DNA from: an uncultured Nitrospira sp.
Lineage (GTDB): Bacteria > Nitrospirota > Nitrospiria > Nitrospirales > UBA8639
Reading direction: 5' to 3'
Assembly (NCBI GenBank): GCA_902500695.1
Contig: CABVRQ010000100.1
Span: 1-11,938 of the forward strand
DNA length: 11,938 nt
Shown here in pieces: positions 6,140 to 11,938 of the stretch; position 1 is the first letter of the stretch, and each line of letters begins with the position of its first letter. A model generated the notes under the pieces. The model did no database searches. It was given only the letters and a program-made list of their open reading frames with translations, and was not told the DNA's origin. A program made the translations under genes and the position numbers.

Positions 6140-9100
6140 AGCTCCTTCTCTTTGCACTTCGGCGGCCCGTGACCATTATCGTACTGGTCATGGCCATGAC
6201 CTTGTTTTCATTTCTGGTGGTCAAACGAATGGCCATCGATATCTTTCCGAATCTTGGACTTCCTGCCATTTATGTGGCCCAACCCTATGGAGGCATGGAC
6301 CCGGCTCAAATGGAGGCCTACCTGGTCTCGTTCTATGAATATCATTTTCTCTATATCACCGGGATTGAGCATGTCGAATCCAAATCCATTCAGGGAGCTG
6401 CGTTGATGAAATTATTTTTTCATCCTGATACGGATATGGATCAGGCTTTGGCGCAGACAGTCGCCTATGTGAATCGATCCCGCGCGTTTATGCCGCCTGG
6501 AACGGTGCCGCCCTTTATTTCGAGGTTTGATGCTGGAAGCGTGCCGGTGGGGTATTTGGTTTTTCAGAGTGAGTCTCGGAGTCTCAAAGAAATTCAAGAT
6601 CTGGCCTTATTCAGGGTGCGCCCGATGTTTTCCGCGGTCCCTGGAGTGTCTGCTCCTCCGCCATTTGGAGGGACGGCCAGAACCATCGTGATTAAAGTGA
6701 ATCCTGAACGGTTGCGGGCATTCGGCATGTCTCCGGAAGAAGTGGTACAGGCCGTGCGAACGGGAAATATGCTCATGCCGGCAGGCAATGTCCGTATAGG
6801 AGATGTTGCCTATCTAACCCCTGTGAATTCTGTCGTTGAAAATATCGAAGAATTGGAGCACCTCCCTATTCGTTTGGGATCAGGACCCACGGTCTTTTTG
6901 AAAGACGTGGGAACCGTGGAAGACGGGGAGGACATTGTCACCAGTTATGCCTTGGTCAACGGGCGACGCACGGTTTATATCCCAGTCACCAAAAGGGCCG
7001 ATGCCTCCACCATGGCTGTCGTGGATCGCATTAAAGCCTCGCTTCCGACATTTCGGGACGCGGTGCCTGACGATATTCAGATTAGTTTTGAATTTGATCA
7101 GTCAACCTATGTCACGAATGCGGTGAAGGCTGTCGTCGTGGAAAGTGCCCTTGGGGCGATCTTGACGGGATTGGTGGTGTGGCTATTCCTCCGCAGTTGG
7201 CGGAGTTCGGTTATTGTTGTTGTGACCATTCCCTTTGCTCTCTTATCCGCCGTGGTGGCTTTGTGGGCAACCGGGCAGACCATCAATATTATGACCTTAG
7301 GAGGTCTGGCCCTGGCAGTGGGCATTTTGGTGGATGAGTCTACGGTCACGATTGAAAATGTCCATGCCCATTTGTCCCGCGGAAAGAGCCTGGGGAGGGC
7401 CGTCAAGGACTCACGCGGTGAAGTGGTGGTGCCTCTTCTCCTGGCTATGCTGAGTATATTAGCCGTGTTCCTCCCGTCGTTTTTTATGAGCGGAGTGGCG
7501 AAAGCCTTATTTGTGCCGTTGGCATTAGCGGTGGGTTTTGCCATGGCAGCCTCCTATATCCTTTCCACGACATTAGTCCCGGTCTTGGCCGTATGGTTTT
7601 TGGATGGGCATCCCAGAGCCGAGGAAAAAAAACGCCAGCCGAGGCCGACCTGGTACGTCAATGTCCTGACATGGACCCTGAACCATCAGTGGATGGTCCT
7701 CATCGGCTATTTGCTGTTCACGATGGCCCTGGTCGTTGTTGTTGGTCCAAGGTTGGGAATGGATATCTTTCCTCGGGTCGATACCGGACAATTTCAATTA
7801 CGAATTCTTGCTCCAGACGGAACCCGCGTCGAACGAACGGAATTGTTGACAAGGGAGATTTTAGAGACGATTCAACAGGAAATCGGCCCTGAACGAATAA
7901 ATATCAGCCTGGGATTTGTGGGAGTCCATCCGTCGAGTTATCCGGTGAATACCCTGTATATGTGGAGCAGTGGACCACATGAGGCGGTCTTGTTGGTGGC
8001 ACTTAACCCGGGATCGGATATTTCATTAGAACAGGTGAAAGAACGATTGAGGAACCTTTTACCAAAACGCTTCCCCGGAACCCGTTATACCTTTGAGGGA
8101 GGCGATATTGTCTCCCAGGTCATGAGCATGGGATCCCCCACTCCGATTGAAATCGCCATGAGCGGACCGAATGTGGAGGCCAACCGGGCATATGCGGAAC
8201 GGGTAAAAGAGGAACTCTCGCATCTACCTCACATCCGGGATCTGCGCTTCGGGCAACCCTTGGATTATCCCACTCTGGCTGTGCGCGTGGATCGGGTGCG
8301 GGCGGGGCAGCTTGGGGTGACGGCCGGTGAAGTGGCCAGAGCGGTGGTCTCGGCAACCTCCTCAACCCGTTTTGTGGAACCGATGTATTGGCGTGACTCC
8401 AAATCTGGAAGAGCCTACCAGGTTCAGGTGGAAATTCCTCAATCGGAATACCAATCGGTGCAGGATATGCTGAATCTTCCGGTGAAGTTAGAAGGCGGGC
8501 GGGGGCCGTTGCTTCGTGACGTGGCGGAGGTCATTCCCGGAACTTCTATCGGGGAGTATGCACGGTATAACATGCAACGGATGGTCACGATTGTGGCCAA
8601 TGTGACGAGAGAAGATTTAGGACAGGCGGCGGAACATATCCAAGCGGCGCTGAATCGGGTCGGTACACCTCCGAAAGGGGTTCGGGTAGACGTTCGGGGA
8701 CAAATTGCACCGATGAAGGAAATGTTCGTCAACCTCCAACTGGGGTTGGCCCTGGCATTGCTGACCATCTTCCTCCTCTTAGCCGCAAATTTTCAATCCT
8801 GGCGAAGCGCGTTGGTGGTGGTGTTGACGATGCCTGCGGTGTTGACGGGAGTCGTGATTGTGTTGGGACTTTTAGGCACTACGCTGAATATTCAATCCTT
8901 TTTAGGGGCTATTATGGCCACGGGAGTGGCTGTGGCGAATGCAATCCTGTTCGTGTCATTTGCCGAACATCATCGGAAACAAGGCCATTCATCGCTCGAA
9001 GCTGCCCGGGAAGGGGCATCCAGCCGGGCTCGTCCGATCCTTATGACCGGGTTGGCCATGACCGTGGGAATGTTACCGATGGCATTGGGCATCATGGAAG

Positions 9101-9294
9101 GAGGGGAGCAGGTGGCCCCTTTGGGACAGGCGGTGATTGGCGGGTTATTGCTCGCTACCGTGTCCAGTTTGCTGATCTTGCCCGCAATATATGCGATTCT
9201 GGAGAAGAGGGGAGCCATCCATTCTCCCTCATTAGATCCCGACGATCCAATGAGTGTCCACTATGAGCCATCGCGGGTCACCGTTCCCAATTAG
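6136..9294 (+). CDS. RND-superfamily efflux permease (AcrB/HAE-like)
   Basis: This 1052-residue inner-membrane pump drives export by proton antiport, normally as a trimer. The layout matches AcrB: TM1 near residues 10-28, a first periplasmic domain to about 328, TM2-TM6 (about 329-500), TM7 near 519-540, a second periplasmic domain to about 858, then TM8-TM12. The TM4 motif is GILVDESTVTIENV with Asp400-Glu401, where AcrB has Asp407-Asp408. The TM10 region reads GVAVANAILFVSFAE, with Ala934 where AcrB has Lys940. RARPILMT keeps Arg966, matching AcrB Arg971. CusA-type metal-binding methionine clusters were not recognised, so organic compounds are more likely than Cu/Ag, but the substrate is unknown. 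The ATG overlaps the tolC-like stop (ATGA) and has a pyrimidine-rich upstream with no Shine-Dalgarno, so translation is probably coupled. The adaptor follows 12 bases downstream. Confidence 0.93.
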   Translation: MKLLLFALRRPVTIIVLVMAMTLFSFLVVKRMAIDIFPNLGLPAIYVAQPYGGMDPAQMEAYLVSFYEYHFLYITGIEHVESKSIQGAALMKLFFHPDTDMDQALAQTVAYVNRSRAFMPPGTVPPFISRFDAGSVPVGYLVFQSESRSLKEIQDLALFRVRPMFSAVPGVSAPPPFGGTARTIVIKVNPERLRAFGMSPEEVVQAVRTGNMLMPAGNVRIGDVAYLTPVNSVVENIEELEHLPIRLGSGPTVFLKDVGTVEDGEDIVTSYALVNGRRTVYIPVTKRADASTMAVVDRIKASLPTFRDAVPDDIQISFEFDQSTYVTNAVKAVVVESALGAILTGLVVWLFLRSWRSSVIVVVTIPFALLSAVVALWATGQTINIMTLGGLALAVGILVDESTVTIENVHAHLSRGKSLGRAVKDSRGEVVVPLLLAMLSILAVFLPSFFMSGVAKALFVPLALAVGFAMAASYILSTTLVPVLAVWFLDGHPRAEEKKRQPRPTWYVNVLTWTLNHQWMVLIGYLLFTMALVVVVGPRLGMDIFPRVDTGQFQLRILAPDGTRVERTELLTREILETIQQEIGPERINISLGFVGVHPSSYPVNTLYMWSSGPHEAVLLVALNPGSDISLEQVKERLRNLLPKRFPGTRYTFEGGDIVSQVMSMGSPTPIEIAMSGPNVEANRAYAERVKEELSHLPHIRDLRFGQPLDYPTLAVRVDRVRAGQLGVTAGEVARAVVSATSSTRFVEPMYWRDSKSGRAYQVQVEIPQSEYQSVQDMLNLPVKLEGGRGPLLRDVAEVIPGTSIGEYARYNMQRMVTIVANVTREDLGQAAEHIQAALNRVGTPPKGVRVDVRGQIAPMKEMFVNLQLGLALALLTIFLLLAANFQSWRSALVVVLTMPAVLTGVVIVLGLLGTTLNIQSFLGAIMATGVAVANAILFVSFAEHHRKQGHSSLEAAREGASSRARPILMTGLAMTVGMLPMALGIMEGGEQVAPLGQAVIGGLLLATVSSLLILPAIYAILEKRGAIHSPSLDPDDPMSVHYEPSRVTVPN

Positions 9295-9306
9295 CCGGGA
9301 GTTGCT

Positions 9307-10452
9307 ATGTCAGGCAGGATGATCGGAATCGCGCTGGTGTTGCTAGGACTCATTGGGGCTGTTGTGATGGTCCTGAGCAAGGAAGGGCCTGTTCCTCAAG
9401 AACCCACGGTCTCTTCAGCCTCAACTCCTTCCCTCGAAATATCAGGAGTCCCTGCGGGCATGGCCCAACAGCTCTCAGTTGAAGTGGTGCCGGTTTTCAG
9501 CCAACAACTGAAAGAGACGATTCCCTTGCCGGGGGAATTGCTTCCTTTTTTGAGTGTGGACCTTTCCTCAAAAATCACGGGAATCGTTGATTCTGTCAAC
9601 GTGGACCGTGGGGCAAGAGTCAAAAAGGGCGATGTCCTCATCAACTTACGCGCACCAGAGCTGCAAGCGCAGAGAAGAGAAGCCGAAGCCCAGCTTCGTG
9701 CTGCAAACATCACGTATACCCGTCTTCAATCTGCGGCTTCTACCCCAGGTATCGTAGCGGGAAACGATTTGGAATTGGCCCAACATCATCAGGAAGCCCT
9801 AACAGCCCGTGTTCAATCGTTACAAGAAATGGAAAAGTATTTGCGGGTGGTGACCCCGTTCGATGGTGTGATCACGCAACGGAATATTCATCCTGGAGCG
9901 GTGGTGGGACCGGACGGGGGAGGCGGTCGTGTTTCATCGCTGTTACGGTTAGAGCAGGTTGTACATTTGCGATTGATCGTTCCGGTACCGGAAGCGTATG
10001 CCGGGTCAATTGCTAAAGGGGCAACTGTGACATTTAGCGTGCCGGCCTATCCGGAGGAAACTTTTCGGGGAGTGGTGTCCCGTATTGCTCAATCGGTAGA
10101 TCCTCAAACTCGATCGATGCCTGTGGAGATGGACGTGCATAATCCGACGATGCGCTTGGCTGCGGGAATGTTCCCGGAGGTCCGCTGGCCGATTCGCCGA
10201 TCCACCTCGACCTTGTTTGTCCCGGCCACGGCGGTTGTCACCACGACCGAAAACGTTTTTGTACTCCTGGTCAAGGAAAACCTGGTGGAATGGATCCCTG
10301 TCCGAAAGGGATCAAAGAGTGGTTCAATGGTTGAAGTCTTTGGCGCTCTCCAATCGGGTGATCTCATTGTGCTAAGGGGAACCGACGAAATTCGTGGAGG
10401 CACACAAATTATTCCGATTCCTAAGGAAATACCCCCCAACACCCGTACATAA
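9307..10452 (+). CDS. RND efflux periplasmic adaptor (membrane fusion protein)
   Basis: This 381-residue protein bridges the inner-membrane permease and the outer-membrane channel. It starts with a hydrophobic segment (about residues 4-23, MIGIALVLLGLIGAVVMVL) that serves as signal or membrane anchor; no lipobox Cys is present. A split lipoyl/barrel-sandwich domain follows, with GARVKKGDVLINL at about 102-114 and TPFDGVITQ at 183-191, flanking a short alpha-helical hairpin of Ala/Gln/Glu-rich helices (about 117-178). The beta-barrel domain comes next (VHLRLIVPVPEAYAG to the AAGMFPEVRWPI region) and then a membrane-proximal domain. The ATG has a GGGAG Shine-Dalgarno (9297-9301) five bases away. 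It is the last gene of the operon; placing the adaptor last and the channel first is less common than adaptor-permease-channel. No His- or Met-rich metal-binding tail is present. Confidence 0.92.
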   Translation: MSGRMIGIALVLLGLIGAVVMVLSKEGPVPQEPTVSSASTPSLEISGVPAGMAQQLSVEVVPVFSQQLKETIPLPGELLPFLSVDLSSKITGIVDSVNVDRGARVKKGDVLINLRAPELQAQRREAEAQLRAANITYTRLQSAASTPGIVAGNDLELAQHHQEALTARVQSLQEMEKYLRVVTPFDGVITQRNIHPGAVVGPDGGGGRVSSLLRLEQVVHLRLIVPVPEAYAGSIAKGATVTFSVPAYPEETFRGVVSRIAQSVDPQTRSMPVEMDVHNPTMRLAAGMFPEVRWPIRRSTSTLFVPATAVVTTTENVFVLLVKENLVEWIPVRKGSKSGSMVEVFGALQSGDLIVLRGTDEIRGGTQIIPIPKEIPPNTRT

Positions 10453-10487
10453 CTCGGATTCCTTTGTGAAAGTTTCTCTGATTAACG

Positions 10488-10973
10488 ATGAAAGTCCTTT
10501 TAGTCATGCTGCTGGTTTTTGTGACTGGGTGTCATTCATGAAATATTCATGAAGGCATCCACCTGGTGGTTCACGGAAAGGTGTTTCTGAGTGTCTATCT
10601 TGTGCGACATCCTGAATCAAAGGAAAATGTGTTGCCACCAGTGGACTCCGGAAGAAGACCTTGCCACGCTAACAGGAGAAGGGCGAAACCAGGGGGACGA
10701 AAGAGGAAATGTTCTCAATAAGAAAGGTATTGCCGCCATTTCGAGTTTTCATGCTAGTCGATCATGTCCGAATAGACCTACTGTCAACCCGAGGGTTCTT
10801 ACCAATAGATGAAAATCATCCTTCGAATTTATCTCTAGAGTGTAATTGATTCTCTTCTCCTCCTCTCTCTTCTTGTTCAGAGCCTTACGAGGAACTCAAT
10901 CCTAGCAGGGGCAACCTTGCAACAAGCATGTCTTCAGGGTGCAGGAAGTACCATTCCTAAAGAATTATCCTAA
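10488..10973 (+). pseudogene. Decayed lipoprotein histidine phosphatase (remnant)
   Basis: The frame at 10488 begins MKVLLVMLLVFVTGCHS, a lipoprotein signal peptide with lipobox VTGC (Cys15), then hits TGA at 10539. Reading on in the same frame gives VYLVRHPESKEN (10593-10628), which resembles the LVRHAEK catalytic motif of histidine phosphatases. Near 10645 the resemblance moves to the +1 frame: TPEEDLATLTGEGR, then VLNKKGIAAI, matching the usual DPPLTxEGRxRAxxLAxxLxxxGIxAI region, then ASR...NRPTVNP, which recalls the RTxQTxxP segment. Back in the first frame, GAGSTIPKELS and a stop (10938-10973) resembles the second catalytic motif GHSNTxP with the His lost. Spacing from first to second motif (about 111 codons) fits the family. 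A nonsense codon, at least two frame changes and damaged catalytic residues point to a pseudogene. The alignment is from memory, so confidence is moderate. Confidence 0.55.
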
Positions 10974-11070
10974 CCCTTCCTTGCATGGTCATCATGAGCA
11001 AACTGAATAATCGTCTCGGAAACACCTTGGATTCAAAGTACGAATTAAGTTGCTTTGGCGTATTGCTAGA

Positions 11071-11113
11071 AATGTAATTTAATATTGACAAAATGCAAAT
11101 TAAAAATTACATT
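11071..11113. repeat. Perfect 10-bp inverted repeat flanking a promoter
   Basis: AATGTAATTT (11071-11080) and AAATTACATT (11104-11113) are exact reverse complements with a 23-base spacer. The left arm ends just before a -35 box and the right arm covers the -10 box, a geometry typical of an operator bound by a dimeric regulator. The repeat is seen directly; its function is inferred. Confidence 0.6.
11085..11113 (+). promoter_or_regulatory. Sigma70-type promoter of the porin gene
   Basis: TTGACA (11085-11090) matches the -35 consensus at all six positions. It is followed by exactly 17 bases and TACATT (11108-11113), which matches the -10 consensus at four of six. The surrounding DNA is AT-rich, which favours opening. 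The predicted transcription start is near 11120, about 86 bases before the porin GTG. The -10 box is inside the right arm of the inverted repeat, so a protein bound there would block polymerase. The promoter points toward the porin, not back toward the pseudogene. Confidence 0.6.
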
Positions 11114-11205
11114 ATGCGGAGAATTTTGGCGAATAGCAGCCTGGGTTTTTTGATCATCCTGATAATTAAAGAGGAATGTTAGGTAATGAGAAGAGGGCAG
11201 GTCAC

Positions 11206-11938
11206 GTGAAAGTCTGGATGGTGACTGGATTAGGAATGGCCATATTGATGAATTGCACGGTGGGTTTTGCGGCCGAGCCGATCTTTTCAAACCCTTTTTC
11301 CATAGCCAGTGAAAAAGGGTCAGCGTTTGGCGATTTTTTTAAAGAGGTTAAAGAACGAGCAGAAGCACAGAACGGAAGAAATTGGAAGGAAACGGCTGAT
11401 GCTTCGCTCATACAAGACAAAGAGACTCAATGGAATCGGTATCTGAAGGGGGCAATGGGCCTGGCGGATTTTGTTGACTTGGGTATTGAAAACCGTATGC
11501 GATTCGAAAGTGTCAGTCATCCCTGGCGATCCACTGCAAAAATCGGAGGCGGACGGACCGATTCCCAATTGGCCCTCAGGTCCAGGGTGCGGTTCGGTTT
11601 AGGCAATGGTCCTCTCCGGTTTCTTTTTGAAGGACAGGATTCTCGGGAATATTTCAATAACAAGCCTGGAGCCTTTGTGAATACCTCAACGGTCAATGAA
11701 TGGGATATTTTACAGTTATTCGGGTCATTGACCGTGGACAATGTGTTCGGAAGCGGGTTGCGAACGGACGCGCATTTCGGCCGCATGACCCTGGACTTGG
11801 GAAGCCGGCGATACGTCGCCCGCAATGACTTCAGAAATACCACGAATGCGTTCGATGGTTTTCATTGGCAGATTGGGAAAGCCGATACCTGGCGATTCCG
11901 CACCTTTATTACCGAACCGGTTATTCGGGACGAGGTCA
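11206..11938 (+). CDS. Alginate-export-family outer-membrane porin, 5' part (runs off window)
   Basis: The first 244 codons are present and open to the window edge. Translation from GTG 11206 gives a signal peptide (MKVWMVTGLGMAILMN, cleavage probably at GFA-AEP near residue 24), a charged segment, then amphipathic beta-strands: FVDLGIENRMRFES, LALRSRVRFGLGNGPLRFLF, VNEWDILQLFGSLTV and LDLGSRRYVARNDFRNTTNA. The last stretch is highly characteristic of the Alginate_exp (AlgE-like) beta-barrel family. The name reflects homology to Pseudomonas AlgE; most members are porins of unknown substrate, so alginate export should not be assumed. GTG 11206 is chosen because AGAGGG (11192-11197) lies 8 bases upstream. 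An in-frame ATG at 11176 has its GAGG only one base away and would spoil the signal peptide; ATG 11218 is another alternative. It has its own promoter. Confidence 0.85.
   Translation, partial: MKVWMVTGLGMAILMNCTVGFAAEPIFSNPFSIASEKGSAFGDFFKEVKERAEAQNGRNWKETADASLIQDKETQWNRYLKGAMGLADFVDLGIENRMRFESVSHPWRSTAKIGGGRTDSQLALRSRVRFGLGNGPLRFLFEGQDSREYFNNKPGAFVNTSTVNEWDILQLFGSLTVDNVFGSGLRTDAHFGRMTLDLGSRRYVARNDFRNTTNAFDGFHWQIGKADTWRFRTFITEPVIRDEV

Larger units (their letters stand above)
10974..11205. other. Leader region upstream of the porin gene
   Basis: This AT-rich stretch contains no supported gene. A 27-codon frame from ATG 10994 lacks a Shine-Dalgarno and any family resemblance. Its recognisable content is the palindrome-flanked promoter at 11071-11113 and, after the predicted transcription start near 11120, a leader of about 86 bases to the porin start codon. 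Confidence 0.5.

Noticed and set aside
10591..10812. 73-codon plus-strand frame as an independent small gene
   Set aside because: Its middle part resembles a histidine phosphatase internal segment, and the preceding catalytic motif is in another frame, so it is treated as part of the pseudogene.
10994..11077. 27-codon frame from ATG 10994
   Set aside because: No Shine-Dalgarno, no similarity, and its end runs into the inverted repeat.
11145..11176. Possible terminator or FNR-like site around the TTTTTT run and TTGATCATCCTGAT
   Set aside because: No GC-rich stem precedes the T-run, and the second half does not match the ATCAA half of an FNR site.
11066..11843. Several minus-strand frames over the porin gene and its leader
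   Set aside because: They are antisense shadows of the plus-strand porin frame, which shows a signal peptide and clear family motifs.

Overview
The window looks like ordinary chromosomal DNA from a Gram-negative bacterium. TolC-type and porin-type outer-membrane proteins with signal peptides, an RND efflux system and a bactofilin all point that way. The partial gene at the right edge is an alginate-export-family porin, a family I associate strongly with Nitrospira (nitrite oxidisers and comammox, phylum Nitrospirota). The rest of the content fits that group, but the assignment is inference from protein style, not from a marker gene.

Layout. (1) 124-1794, plus strand: a PhoU-like DUF47 protein followed by a PiT-type phosphate permease, the classic pairing for low-affinity phosphate uptake. 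(2) 1795-2551: a 364-base gap with no convincing gene, then a small bactofilin with a strong ribosome binding site. (3) 4572-2665, minus strand: a two-domain chromate transporter (ChrA) followed by a SixA-type phosphohistidine phosphatase, converging on the bactofilin. (4) 4715-10452, plus strand and divergent from chrA: a tripartite RND efflux operon in the order outer-membrane TolC-like factor, inner-membrane RND permease, periplasmic adaptor. The first two genes overlap by ATGA and the third follows after 12 bases. A perfect TATAAT box with an 11-bp palindrome at the -35 position lies just upstream. (5) 10453-11205: about 750 bases without an intact gene. Here I find what appears to be a decayed lipoprotein histidine phosphatase (lipobox signal peptide, RH motif, mid-domain and a damaged second catalytic motif spread over two frames). 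It is followed by a strong-looking sigma70-type promoter bracketed by a 10-bp inverted repeat. (6) 11206 to the window end: the start of the alginate-export-family porin, running off the edge.

How the genes work together. The phosphate pair imports phosphate. ChrA and the RND system both export toxic or unwanted compounds, but they are divergently transcribed and nothing visible ties them together. The RND substrate cannot be read from the sequence. The permease keeps one Asp of the usual TM4 Asp-Asp pair (the second is Glu) and has Ala where AcrB has its TM10 Lys, so its proton relay differs from the textbook one. I see no RNA genes, insertion sequences, CRISPR arrays or prophage genes, and no evidence for a wholly new system. 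The points most worth a second look are the hidden pseudogene, the palindrome-flanked promoter and the altered RND relay.
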